64,000 nucleotides of DNA, taken from assembly GCA_001767455.1 (NCBI GenBank), contig MELC01000067.1, forward strand, positions 1 through 64,000. The letters run 5' to 3'. This stretch comes from Acidobacteria bacterium RIFCSPLOWO2_12_FULL_66_21 (lineage in GTDB: Bacteria > Acidobacteriota > Vicinamibacteria > Vicinamibacterales > 2-12-FULL-66-21). A program made the position numbers and the translations under genes. Below are positions 37,631-47,662 of the stretch, piece by piece. A model generated the notes under the pieces. It worked only from the letters and a program-made list of their open reading frames with translations, searched no databases and had not been told where the DNA came from. How positions within the stretch are numbered: position 1 is the stretch's first letter; each line of letters opens with the position of its first letter.

Positions 37631-37723
37631 GCGTGTGTCCTCTCCGTGTGATTCCGTGTTTTTCCGTGGTTTGATTGCCGTGGTCCTCCCTGCTCTTCCG
37701 TGTCCTTCCGTGTTGCATGGTAA

Positions 37724-37737
37724 TGCAAACGCTTCCA
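37724..37737. promoter_or_regulatory. Possible LacI-type operator in GH31/S9 divergent region
   Basis: TGCAAACGCTTCCA matches TGTAAACGCTTACA at 12 of 14 positions. It lies 94 bp upstream of GH31 and 41 bp upstream of the S9 peptidase start. The rest of the 147-bp gap holds CCGTGT-iterated sequence (about 37640-37715). Confidence 0.4.
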
Positions 37738-37777
37738 CAGGCGTATACAATGCCGCAAACGCCTTCCGGGAGCTTCC

Positions 37778-40180
37778 ATGAAATCTGTGCGTCACTTCTC
37801 GTTCCGTTCCGGCGTCATCGTGGTGGCGCTGCTCGGTGTTTCGTCGCTGGCCTTCGCCCAGGGCACGGTCGCCGACTACAAGCGCGCGATGGGGCTGCGC
37901 GACAAGTACCAGAACACAGTCCTCAACGTCACCGACCAGGCGCGGTGGCTCGCGAACACCAACCGACTCATCTATCGGAAGACCGTGAAGGGCGGGCACG
38001 AGTTCGTGCTCGTCGATGCGGACGCGCAGACGAAGAAGGCGCCGTTCGATCACGAGAAGCTCGCGGCCGCGCTGAAGACGGCGCTGCCCGGCCGTCCGAT
38101 TACGGCGGTGACGCTGCCGTTCACGACGTTCAACCTCATCGACAACGACCGCGCGATTCAGTTCACGGTCGGCCCGGCTGTCGCGCCGGGCGGCGGCCGC
38201 GGTGGACGCGGCGGCCTCATCCCGGACGCCGATGCCTGGCGCTGCTCGCTGGAGACCTACACGTGCCGGCCCCCGCAGGGCCCCGGCCGCGGCGGGCGCG
38301 GCGGTCGCGGCGCCGGCGGTGGACTGGCCGGCCCCGTGCGGCCGCCCTTCGACATCAACGGCGCGGAGCCGAAGAAGTCGCCCGACGGCACCCTCGAAGC
38401 CCTGGTCAACAACTACAACGTGGCGATCCGCAAGCCGGGCGAGCGTACGGTGACCCTGCTCGGCACCGACGGATCCGAGGGCGGATACTACGACCCCGAT
38501 TCGCTCGCGTGGTCGCCCGACTCGAAGAAGATCGCCATCTACCGGGTCAAACCAGGTTATCGCCGGTACGTGCACTACGTCGAATCGTCGCCGGAGGATC
38601 AGCTCCAGCCCAAGGACTCCGTGATGCAGTATGCGAAGCCGGGGGACGTGCTGGACAACGAGCAGCCGGTGTTGTTCACGGTCGAGACGAAGAAGCAGAC
38701 GTTCATCGACAACGGGCTCTTCCCCAACGCGTACGACGTCACGCGCCTCGAATGGAGGAAGGACAGCTCGGCGGTTACCTTCGAGTACAACCAGCGCGGC
38801 CACCAGCTCTATCGCGTGATCGAAATCGACGCGGCGACGGCGAAGGCGCGCACGGTCATCAGCGAGGAGCCGAAGACGTTCTTCTGCTACTCGGGCAAGA
38901 AGTATCGCTACGACGTCGACGACGGGAAGGAAATCATCTGGATGTCGGAGCGGGACGGCTGGAACCACCTGTACCTGTACGACGGCACGACCGGGCAGGT
39001 GAAGAACCAGATCACGAAGGGCGCGTGGCCCGTGCGAAGCGTGGTGGCCACCGACGCGAAGAACCGGCAGATCTACTTCAGCGCGAGCGGCATGCACCCG
39101 GGCAAGGATCCCTATTTCGTCGAATACTTCCGCATCAACTTCGACGGGACCGGGCTCACCCCGTTGACCACGGCGGACGCGAACCACACCGCCACGTTCT
39201 CGCCGGGGTTCCCGAACAACGTGCCGAAGTACTACATCGACGCCTACTCGCGCGTGGACACCCCGCCCGTCACCGAGCTGCGGCGCGTGGCGGATGGCGG
39301 TCTCGTCATGGAGCTCGAGCGCGCGGACGCCGCGGAATTGACCAAGGCGGGCTGGAAAGCGCCAGAAGTGTTCGTCGCGAAGGGGCGCGACAACGTCACC
39401 GACATCTGGGGGTTGATCTTCCGGCCGTCGAGCTTCACGCCCGCGAAGAAGTACCCGGTGATCGAGAACATCTACGCGGGACCGCAGGGGTCATTCGTCC
39501 CCAAGGGCTTCGGCGCGTACAACCAGATGCAGGCCCAGGCGGAGCTCGGCTTCATCGTCGTCCAGATCGACGGCATGGGCACGAACAACCGCTCGAAGGC
39601 GTTCCACGACATCGCGTGGAAGGACCTGAAGGACGCGGGGTTCCCCGATCGGCTCCTCTGGCACAAGGCGGTCGCGGCGAAGTACCCGTACTACGACATC
39701 ACGCGCGTGGGACTCTACGGAACATCAGCAGGCGGCCAGAACGCCCTCGGCGGACTGCTCTTCTTCCCCGAGTTCTACAAGGCGGCGTTCTCCGCGGCGG
39801 GCTGCCACGACAACCGCATGGACAAGATCTGGTGGAACGAGCAGTGGATGGGATGGCCGATCGGGGCCGAGTACGCGGAGTCCTCCAACGTCGACAACGC
39901 GTACCGCCTCCAGGGCAAGGTGCTGCTCGTCGTCGGCGAGATGGACCACAACGTGGACCCCTCGTCCACGATGCAGGTCGTCAATCGGCTGATCAAGCAC
40001 AACAAGGATTTCGAGCTGCTGGTCGTGCCTGGCATGGACCACGGGTCGGGCGGCGCGTTCGGCGATCACAAGCGGTACGACTTCTTCGTGCGCAACCTGC
40101 TGGGCGTCACCCCGCCCGAATGGAAGCTGCTCGAGGATGCCGCGAAGCCCACGACGACGACGGCAGGGGGGGTTGACTAG
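37778..40180 (+). CDS. Secreted S9-family (dipeptidyl-peptidase IV-like) serine peptidase
   Basis: 800 residues. Signal peptide ([28 protein letters not shown]) with GGGAG six bases before the ATG. Residues about 60-530 form the DPPIV-type beta-propeller, with a Gly/Arg-rich insertion (GGGRGGRGG and [12 protein letters not shown]) in the first blades. The C-terminal alpha/beta-hydrolase has the nucleophile in [11 protein letters not shown], Asp in [12 protein letters not shown] and His in [10 protein letters not shown]. Members cleave dipeptides, often after Pro or Ala, from peptide N-termini. Probably periplasmic or outer-membrane associated. Confidence 0.92.
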   Translation: MKSVRHFSFRSGVIVVALLGVSSLAFAQGTVADYKRAMGLRDKYQNTVLNVTDQARWLANTNRLIYRKTVKGGHEFVLVDADAQTKKAPFDHEKLAAALKTALPGRPITAVTLPFTTFNLIDNDRAIQFTVGPAVAPGGGRGGRGGLIPDADAWRCSLETYTCRPPQGPGRGGRGGRGAGGGLAGPVRPPFDINGAEPKKSPDGTLEALVNNYNVAIRKPGERTVTLLGTDGSEGGYYDPDSLAWSPDSKKIAIYRVKPGYRRYVHYVESSPEDQLQPKDSVMQYAKPGDVLDNEQPVLFTVETKKQTFIDNGLFPNAYDVTRLEWRKDSSAVTFEYNQRGHQLYRVIEIDAATAKARTVISEEPKTFFCYSGKKYRYDVDDGKEIIWMSERDGWNHLYLYDGTTGQVKNQITKGAWPVRSVVATDAKNRQIYFSASGMHPGKDPYFVEYFRINFDGTGLTPLTTADANHTATFSPGFPNNVPKYYIDAYSRVDTPPVTELRRVADGGLVMELERADAAELTKAGWKAPEVFVAKGRDNVTDIWGLIFRPSSFTPAKKYPVIENIYAGPQGSFVPKGFGAYNQMQAQAELGFIVVQIDGMGTNNRSKAFHDIAWKDLKDAGFPDRLLWHKAVAAKYPYYDITRVGLYGTSAGGQNALGGLLFFPEFYKAAFSAAGCHDNRMDKIWWNEQWMGWPIGAEYAESSNVDNAYRLQGKVLLVVGEMDHNVDPSSTMQVVNRLIKHNKDFELLVVPGMDHGSGGAFGDHKRYDFFVRNLLGVTPPEWKLLEDAAKPTTTTAGGVD

Positions 40181-40189
40181 GTTCTCCAG

Positions 40190-40226
40190 GGTTCTACGGG
40201 GTTCTACGGTAGAACCTCGTAGAACC
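40190..40226. terminator. Bidirectional hairpin between convergent genes
   Basis: An 18-bp stem: GGTTCTACGGGGTTCTAC at 40190-40207 pairs with GTAGAACC...GTAGAACC at 40209-40226, with one wobble. Each arm is itself two GTTCTACG units. It sits between the S9 peptidase stop and the BNR-protein stop. No T-run follows, so it is either a terminator-like or a repeat hairpin. Confidence 0.55.
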
Positions 40227-43200
40227 TACTCGAGCCCCCTTCTGACCCGATCGAGCGCCGCAACGGCTTCGTCCGTGAGGCGCGCGTAGGTCTCGATCCA
40301 CTCCGCCTGCGCGGCAGTCGGCCGGCCGCTGTAGTTGCCGACCTGGATCGTGAGCCAGTTGATCCGTCCCGGCAGGTTCACGTGGCCGGGATCGCGCGGG
40401 TCGCCGCGCAGCGCGAGAACGACCGGGCGCAGGTCGCCGCGCAGACGCGCCGCCTGCGCCCGTTTTGCCGGATCCGCCTCGAGCGACGCGACCTGGCGCT
40501 CGATCGCCGCAAGCTCCCCGTTCGCGCGCGCCAGCGTGCACTGCGTGCGCTCGATCTTCTGCGCGGCGCTGAGCCACGCGCGCATGTCGTCCGCGGTCGC
40601 TGTCACGCGTGGATCGAGCCGCACGTCCACCGGTTGTTCAGCACGCGCTCCGCCCGCCGTCACCGTCGCCGTGTACCGCCCGGGAATGGCGCGCACCCAG
40701 CTTCCGCCACCGCGCCCGCCGCGTCCGCCCCTTCCCTGCCCCGCCGGCGACGGACCGCACGAAGACGAGCGCGACAGGTTCCACACGGCGCGGTTCACAC
40801 CGGCTGCGCCGGGACCGTCGAACGTCTGCACCACGCCGCCCGATGCATCTGTAATCGTGATGGTCACCGACGGCACTGACGCCGGCAGGTAGTACGACAG
40901 GATGGCACCGTACGGCTGGTTGCGCGCGACCCACACGCGATTGCCGAGGGAACTCACGTCGCTCGCCGGGATATACCGCACCGCCGGCGTCGGCTTGAAC
41001 AGCGTCAACGCTGACGGGCGCACCCGCGCGATCTCCTGGAGCGGCGTCACGTCGTCGAGCACGTAGAACCCGCGCGCGTGCGTCGCGATGACGAGGTCGT
41101 TGTCACGCGGATGGACGACGAGATCCACGGTGGCGAGATGCGGCAGACCGAGGCGCAGATCGGCCCACCTGGTGCCGCGGTCGAACGACGCGAAGACGCC
41201 GAGCTCGGTGCCCGCGTAGAGCAGGTTCGGCTGCCTTGGATCCTCTCGCACGACGTGCGCATACCCCGTCAGACCGCCGGTGATCTTCTTCCACGTCTCC
41301 CCGAAGTCGGTCGTGACGAAGACGTACGGCGAGAAGTCATCGAGCCGGTGCTGGTCGATCGTGAGGTAGGCCGTGCCGGCCTCGGCGGCGGAGGCGGAGA
41401 TCGACGACACCCATGAGAACTTCGGCGCGCCGGCGATCCTCGGCCCGACGTTCCGCCACGTCCTCCCGCCGTCGCGCGTGATCTGCACGTTTCCGTCGTC
41501 GGTTCCTGCCCAGACAACGTGCGGATCGCGCGGGCTCTCGGCGATTGAAATGACGGTGCAGTGGTATTCGGCGCGCGTGTTGTCGGTCGAAATCGGACCG
41601 CCGCTCGACTTCTGCTTCTCCGGATCGTCGGTCGTCAGGTCCGGGCTGATCGCCTGCCAGGTCTCTCCATGGTCGGTGGTCTTGAAGAGCACGTTGCCGC
41701 CGTAATAGAGGACGTCCGGGTTCGTGGGCGACATGTGGACCGGGGAGTTCCAGTTGAAGCGGTACTTCTCCAGGTTCGCGCCGCCCCCGGCCGGGCCGGG
41801 CGGATACGGCTGGATGTAGCGCTCCTCGCGGTTCCGCATGTCGAGGCGCGTGATGTCGCCGAAGTGGCCGTTGTAGTAGATGAGATTCGGATCGCGCGGG
41901 TCCGCGATCGCGTGCATGCCGTCGGCCATGTAGCGCAGCCGCGTCCAGTCTCCCTCCCGCACGCCGGCCTGGTTCCACTTCTCGTTGGGGCCGCGCCAGA
42001 TTTCGTGATCCTGGAAGCCGCCAAGGATGTTGTACGGCTCGGCCATGTCCACGCTTACGTGGTACGGCTGCGCCATCGGCATGTTGTTCACGAAGTCCCA
42101 GTTGCGCCCGTAATCGTTCGTGATGAAGAAGCCGCCGTCCGTGCCGCACAGCATCCGCTTCGGGTTGCCGGGATCGATCCAGAGCGCGTGGTGATCGCCG
42201 AACATCCGGCCGCCGCCCGACGCGAACGTGCGTCCTCCGTCGGTCGAGACGTTGAACGAGCCGGAGAGCGTGTACACCCGCTCCGGATCGACGGGATCCG
42301 CGCGGACCTGCGTGTAGTAGAACGGCCGGTTGTTGATGCGCCGCTCGTTGTTCACCATCTTCCAGGTCGCGCCGCGATCGTTCGACCGCCAGAGGACGCC
42401 GTCCTCCTGCGCTTCGATGAGCGCGTAGACGATGTCCGGGTTGTTCCGGTGGATGCTGACGCCGATCCGCCCGAGCAGCTTCGCGCCCGGAAGGCCGTTC
42501 TTCAACCCCGGATCGGTCAGCTTCTTCCACGTCACGCCACCGTCGGCGGATCGATACAAGCCGCCGCCCGCGCCGCCGCTCCTGAACGCCCACGGCTGCC
42601 GCAGGTAGTCGTACATCCCCGCGTAGACGATGTTGGGATCCCTGGGGTCGATCGCGACGTCGCTCGCGCCGGTGGTCTCGTTGACGAAGAGCGTGCGCTG
42701 CCACGTCGTCCCGCCGTCAATCGACCTGAAGATCCCGCGCTCGGTGTTCGGACCGAAGGCATGCCCCATGGCGGCCGCAAGGACGACCCGCGGGTTGGCC
42801 GGGTGGATCGCGATGCGCGAAAACCGCTCCGTGCGCTCGAGGCCGAGACGCTTCCAGGAGCGGCCGCCGTCGATCGACTTGTAGATGCCGTCGCCGAACG
42901 AGATGCTGTTGCGCACCGCCCCCTCACCGGTCCCGACATACACGACGTCGGGATTGTCCGGTTGGACCGCGATCGCGCCAATCGAGAGGGTGTTCCCGGT
43001 TTCGAACACCGGGTCAAAAGTGATCCCGCCATTCGTCGACTTGTACAAGCCGGCGGACGATGCCCCTGCGTAAAGGACGTCCGGATTGCCGGGAACGCCG
43101 GCCACGTCCGCGACGCGCCCGGCGAACATCGCCGGGCCGACCGCACGCCAGGACATCCCGCCAAGCTGGATGCGGGGCGGGGGTTCCTGAAGGACCGCGT

Positions 43201-43270
43201 GCACGGCGGCGCCAGCGAGCAGAGAGCAGGCGAGGATCGCAGCGTGGAATGGGGTGCGCATGCGCGCCAT
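40226..43270 (-). CDS. Secreted BNR/Asp-box (sortilin-like) beta-propeller protein
   Basis: 1014 residues with a signal peptide (FHAAILACSLLAGAAVHA); the start could be 43270 or the ATG at 43261. At least eight Asp-box repeats of the form S-x-D-G-G-x-x-W occur (for example KSIDGGRSWKR, RSIDGGTTWQR, RSADGGVTWKK and ITRDGGRTWRN), typical of sialidase or xyloglucanase-type propellers and VPS10 domains. The C-terminal part adds an Ig-like domain (VPSVTITITDASGGVVQTFDGPG), a Gly/Arg linker and a helical tail. These proteins are widespread in Acidobacteriota; no catalytic residues can be assigned. Function unknown, probably binding or degrading extracellular polymers. Confidence 0.85.
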   Translation of the reverse strand: MARMRTPFHAAILACSLLAGAAVHAVLQEPPPRIQLGGMSWRAVGPAMFAGRVADVAGVPGNPDVLYAGASSAGLYKSTNGGITFDPVFETGNTLSIGAIAVQPDNPDVVYVGTGEGAVRNSISFGDGIYKSIDGGRSWKRLGLERTERFSRIAIHPANPRVVLAAAMGHAFGPNTERGIFRSIDGGTTWQRTLFVNETTGASDVAIDPRDPNIVYAGMYDYLRQPWAFRSGGAGGGLYRSADGGVTWKKLTDPGLKNGLPGAKLLGRIGVSIHRNNPDIVYALIEAQEDGVLWRSNDRGATWKMVNNERRINNRPFYYTQVRADPVDPERVYTLSGSFNVSTDGGRTFASGGGRMFGDHHALWIDPGNPKRMLCGTDGGFFITNDYGRNWDFVNNMPMAQPYHVSVDMAEPYNILGGFQDHEIWRGPNEKWNQAGVREGDWTRLRYMADGMHAIADPRDPNLIYYNGHFGDITRLDMRNREERYIQPYPPGPAGGGANLEKYRFNWNSPVHMSPTNPDVLYYGGNVLFKTTDHGETWQAISPDLTTDDPEKQKSSGGPISTDNTRAEYHCTVISIAESPRDPHVVWAGTDDGNVQITRDGGRTWRNVGPRIAGAPKFSWVSSISASAAEAGTAYLTIDQHRLDDFSPYVFVTTDFGETWKKITGGLTGYAHVVREDPRQPNLLYAGTELGVFASFDRGTRWADLRLGLPHLATVDLVVHPRDNDLVIATHARGFYVLDDVTPLQEIARVRPSALTLFKPTPAVRYIPASDVSSLGNRVWVARNQPYGAILSYYLPASVPSVTITITDASGGVVQTFDGPGAAGVNRAVWNLSRSSSCGPSPAGQGRGGRGGRGGGSWVRAIPGRYTATVTAGGARAEQPVDVRLDPRVTATADDMRAWLSAAQKIERTQCTLARANGELAAIERQVASLEADPAKRAQAARLRGDLRPVVLALRGDPRDPGHVNLPGRINWLTIQVGNYSGRPTAAQAEWIETYARLTDEAVAALDRVRRGLE

Positions 43271-43315
43271 TCTGGGGCAGCGCCCCGGACGGGCGCAACC
43301 GATTTCGGCGGGGGA

Positions 43316-43329
43316 TGAAATCGCTTACA
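43316..43329. promoter_or_regulatory. LacI-type operator upstream of TonB receptor 1
   Basis: TGAAATCGCTTACA matches TGTAAACGCTTACA at 12 of 14 positions and lies 68 bp before the receptor start at 43397. Its position suits control of the receptor by a LacI-family regulator. Confidence 0.45.
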
Positions 43330-43396
43330 TTTGTGTTATCGTGTGCGTCCAGATTCCGGGTTGTTCGCGTGTTTGTTTCGCATCTGGGAGGAAGCG

Positions 43397-46300
43397 ATGC
43401 GGCATGTCACCCTCAGGACGATCGTCCCAGCTCTGGCCATGGCGGTTCTGCTGTGGCCACCACCGTGCGCGCGCAGGTGCGCACCACCGGACAAATCGTG
43501 GGCACGGTCAAGGACGCCTCGAGCGCCGTCGTGCCCAAGGCGAGCCTGATCCTGATCGACCTCGGCACCGGCGCGACCGCCGAGACGAAGAGCGGACCGG
43601 ACGGCGGGTTCGTGTTCCCGAACCTCCAGCCGGGCCGCTATCAGATCACCGCGACCTTCACCGGCTTCCAGCCCGTCACGCTCCAGGAAGTCATGGTCCA
43701 GACCGGCCGCGCCTCCGACGTCATCGTGCAGTTCCAGGTCGCCGGCGTGAGCGAGCAGGTGCAGGTCGAGGGGCACGCCGCCGTGATCGAGACCACGTCC
43801 ACGACGGTCGCCAACACGGTGCAGAACGCCGAGATCGCGAAGCTGCCGCTCGCGGGGCGGAACATTCTCGAGTTCGCGCTGCTCGTGCCGGGGAGCCAGA
43901 CCAGCTCCGGTGCGCGCGACAGCCACTACAACGGCCTGCCGGGGGGCGCGATCAACATCACCCTCGACGGCGTCAACAACAACTCGGCACGCTTCCGGAG
44001 CGGGGGCACGAGCATGTTCGTGTTCGCGCCGGTGCGGCTGGGCGCCATCGAGGAGGTCACGATCTCGACCGCGGGCCTCACGGCGGAGGCGGGCGCCGAA
44101 GGCGCCGTCCAGATTGGGTTCGTCACCAAACGTGGCACGAACACCCTCCGCGGTCAGGGATTCGATACCATTCAGAGCAACAAGCTGAACGCGCAGAGCC
44201 CCGTCAACAAGGCTCGGAACCTCCCGCAGCCGAAGCTGCGCCAGCACGAGTTCGGCGCCAACATCGGCGGCCCGATCGTCCGAAACAAGCTGTTCTTCTT
44301 CGCCAACTACGAGCAGATCTACCAGCCCAGCGAAGCAACGCAGACGCGAACGGTGCTCAGCCCGGAAGCGCAGCAGGGCATCTTCCGCTACACGGCGGCC
44401 GACGGCTCCGTACGCACCGCGAACGTGCTCGACATCGCCCGCAACGCCGGTTTCGCGAGCGCGATCGATCCGTACGTCGCCGCGCAGCTCCAGATCGTGA
44501 ACGCGGCGCTCGGCCAGGGGACGGCTCAGCCTGCCAACCTGTTCCAGAACAATTTCTCGTTCATCATCCCCCGGACCCCGAACTCGAACATCTACCCGAC
44601 CGGGCGCGTGGACTATCAAGCGTCCCCATCGCTCGCCCTGCGCGGCGTGCTGAACCTGCACTGGCGCGATCTCCCGCGTAACCCGCAGTTCCCGGGACTC
44701 GATTTCGTCAACGCCGGGTTCACGTCCACGTACTACATCCTCTCGACGGGCGCGGACTGGACGGTGCGTCCGAACATGTTCTACCAGATGAGCTTTGGCG
44801 GACAGAGCAACTACGAGGAGTTCAACCCCGGCAACACGCTCGCCGTCTACGACGCGCCGGGGGGATTCATCGTGAACCTGCCGTTGATGACGTCGCCGAA
44901 GCCGACCGGCAACGTCCTGCCCATTCCGCGCAACAACCCCGTCTGGAACTTCTCGAACACGCTCACGTGGCTGAAAGGCCGCCACACGGTGACCGCCGGC
45001 GGGACGTACCGGCGCACGACGATGTACGAGTCGATTGGGGGTCAGCCGCCCTCCATCAATCTCGGTGTCGGAACGGGCGATCCCGTGTCCGGCGTCTTCA
45101 GCAGCACGACGCTGCCGGGGATCCAGTCGTCGGATCTGGGAACCGTTCGCTCGCTGTACGCGCTGTTGACCGGCCGCGTCAGCAGCGCCGGCGGTACGTA
45201 TTTCCTCGACGAGGGCACGAAGCAGTACCGGCTCGGTCCGGCGTTCCGTCGCGAAGCCCAGAACGTCGGCGGCGTCTTCGCGCAGGATCAGTGGCGCGTC
45301 ACTCCTCAACTGACCTTCAACTACGGCCTGCGTTGGGAACTGAGCGGCGCCGCGACCAACCCGAACGAAGTCTACAGCAGCCCGACACCCGCGGATCTGT
45401 TCGGACCCTCGACAGCGCCGTTCCAGCCGGGCGTGCTCGGCGGCGTGGCGAATCCGCAGGTCATCCTGCAGCCGAAGCCGTACAAGGGCGACTTCGTCAA
45501 CCCCGCGCCGAACGTGGGAGTCGCGTGGAATCCGGACAGGCCGCAGGGCGCGCTCGGACGGCTGCTCGGCAAGGCCGTCTACCGCGGCAGCGTCGGCATG
45601 AACTACTACGACGAAGGGCTCATCAACTTCCAGACCGCGGCCGGCAACGGCCCGGGCCTCAGCCAGACGCTCACGCTGAACCCCGGCATGCCGGGGTTCG
45701 CCCCGGGCGGGCTCACCCTGCAGTCGGCGCTCCCGCCGTTCGCGGTCAATCCGACCGAGTTCGCGTTCCCGATCGCGCAATCGCTGTTCACGTTTTCGCG
45801 CGGCCACTCCTCCATCGACCCGGACATCAGGACGCCGTACGTGCTGAACTGGTCGGTTGGCTACCAGCGCGAGCTCTGGAATGCCGCGGCGATCGAGATC
45901 CGCTACGTCGGGAACCGCGGCCACAATCTGTGGCGCAGCTACAACATCAACGAGACGAATATCTTTGAAAACAACTTCCTGCAGGACTTCAAGAACGCGC
46001 AGCGCAACCTCGAGATCAATCTGGCCAACGCCCGTACGGGTTTCGCGAACAACGGGCTGCCGGGCCAGGTCGCCTTGCCGATCTTCGAGGCGGCCTTCGG
46101 TCCGCGCGGATCGCAGGGCGCGCTCGCCACTGGCAGCGGGTTCACGAACGGCACGTTCCTGACGCAGCTTCAGCAGGGGCAGGCCGGCCGCCTCGCGAAC
46201 TCGCTCTCCGGCAACGCCATCTATCTGTGCCGGATGGTCGGAAGCGCGCTGCCGGCGTGCAACAACCTCGGGTACAACGTGGCCGGTGCGTATCCGATTA

Positions 46301-47148
46301 ACGTCTTCCAGGCCAACCCGTTCGCGGCCGGCAGCGCAAACCGCCTCCTGACCGACGAGGCGAAATCGAAGTACGACTCGCTGCAGATCCAGTTCCGGCA
46401 GCGCTACAGCCGCGGACTCAGCCTGACCGCGAACTACACCTACGCGAAGTCCCGCACCGATCGCTATGCGGATTCGGCGTCCGGCGTGGTGGACTACATC
46501 ACGCTGCGCGACAAGTCGCTCGACTGGGGCCCGGACGTCTACGATCTGCGCCACAACTTCCAAAGCTACTGGACCTACGAGCTCCCGTTCGGCAAGGGCC
46601 GTCACTTCAACATCGACAACTCCGTCCTCGACCAGATAGCGGGCGGATGGGCGCTGTCGAGCATCATCAGGATCCAGACAGGCCGGCCGTTCCGGTTGAC
46701 GAGCGGACGGCAGACGTTCAACCAGCAGGACGCCGGGGTCGTGCTGAACGGCATCACGGTGAAGGACCTGCAGAACCTGTTGAACGTCCGGCCGGGTCCC
46801 GCCGGGAACGTCTTCTTCGTGGACGAGCGTCTGATCGGCCCGGATGGCCGCGCCAACCCGCAGTTGCTCGCGCGGCCGACGACCCCTGGCGAGCTCGGAC
46901 AGTTCGTGTATCTCTACGGGCCCGGTTTGTGGACGGCCGACATCGGCCTGGCCAAGACGTTCCGCACCGGCGGTCACACGAGGTTCAACTTCGAAGGGTT
47001 GTTCATCAACGCGTTCAACCATCGGAACCCGATCGTGGGCGGCACCGGCGGCGCGAGCACCAGCATCGACTCGACGACGTTCGGCCAGTCGGCGGGGAAC
47101 GCGATCGGGTCCCGGCAGGTGCAATTCCGGTTGACGTTCAGCTATTGA
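43397..47148 (+). CDS. TonB-dependent outer-membrane receptor 1, frameshift in signal peptide
   Basis: About 1250 residues. Mature part: carboxypeptidase-regulatory-like domain (GQIVGTVKDASSAVVPKAS...), plug domain (IAKLPLAGRNILEFALLVPG), long beta-barrel, and a terminal aromatic residue (VQFRLTFSY). Imports large ligands across the outer membrane with TonB energy. The start ATG at 43397 (GGGAGG six bases upstream) encodes MRHVTLRTIVPALAMAVLL, but the mature sequence is in the next frame (VATTVRAQVRTTG). A single missing base near 43450-43460 would explain this, either as a sequencing error or as a real inactivating mutation. A LacI-type operator lies upstream. Confidence 0.85.
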
Positions 47149-47159
47149 GAATTGTCAGC

Positions 47160-47240
47160 AAGCAGCTCCCAGCTCTCAGCCGTCAGCTTTCAGCTGTGCG
47201 AGCTGCGAACTGATAGCTGAGAGCTGATAGCTGATAGGTC
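47160..47240 (+). repeat. AGCTGATAGCTGAGAGCTGA short-period repeat
   Basis: Iterated AGCTCTCAGC/GCTGATAGCTGA units, partly inverted, directly after TonB receptor 1; a last copy (GCTGATAGCTGATAA) lies just before the M24 peptidase at 47639. Confidence 0.7.
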
Positions 47241-47270
47241 TCTCTTTAGCGTGTCGAGAGGTCCAGCGGT

Positions 47271-47619
47271 CGTGTCCCGCTGCCCGTGCCGACGGCTTTC
47301 AACGCACGAAGACCACGAAGCTCACGAAGTTCACGAAGGCTGCACGCAACGGGACACAGCAGGCGCGAGTCCTGATACGGCTGGAATCGTCGAGCGCCGG
47401 CCGCATCGTGTCTGAGGCCGGCGGTGCAGGGCAGGTGGAACCCGGCCCACGCAAACAGCCCGAGCGCACGCGCTGCTTGCGTGGGCCGGTTCCGCCTGTC
47501 CCTGCCGCGCTGCGCGCGGCTCGACGGTTCAGCCCGCTGCGTAAGGGGTCTTCGTGTCCTTGGTGTCCTTCGTGATCTTCCTGAAAAGCCGTGGCCCGTT
47601 TCAGCGTGGTCCCGGGAGA
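47271..47619. mobile_element. About 349-bp inverted-repeat element, relative of 21566-21908
   Basis: Left end TCGTGTCCCGCTGC is identical to the left end at 21563. Arms: CACGAAGNN units at 47304-47338, with CTTCGTG/CTTGGTG units at 47549-47580 in the reverse sense. ACGGCTTT/AAAGCCGT pair just outside. The core stem GCAGGGCAGG...CCCACGCAA with its complement (about 47426-47508) is longer than in the first copy. Core sequence next to GTCGAGCC is inverted relative to the first copy. No ORF. It fills the 47.15-47.65 kb gap together with flanking AGCTGATAGCTG repeats. Confidence 0.65.
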
Positions 47620-47662
47620 ACCTCGCTGAACAAAGGCGCTGATAGCTGATAAAGTGTCGCCC

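Noticed and set aside
35360..39187. 1275-residue form of the GH31 gene
   Set aside because: The extra N-terminal part is antisense to the S9 peptidase; the Tat signal at 37630 marks the real start.
43336..47124. 1262-residue open frame antisense to TonB receptor 1
   Set aside because: Arg/Val/Glu-rich translation without domains, as produced by the complement of GC-rich codons; the sense strand has a clear receptor.
47149..47662. tRNA or small RNA gene in the 500-bp gap
   Set aside because: The paired segments are explained by the inverted-repeat element and short-period repeats; no cloverleaf or CCA end was recognisable.
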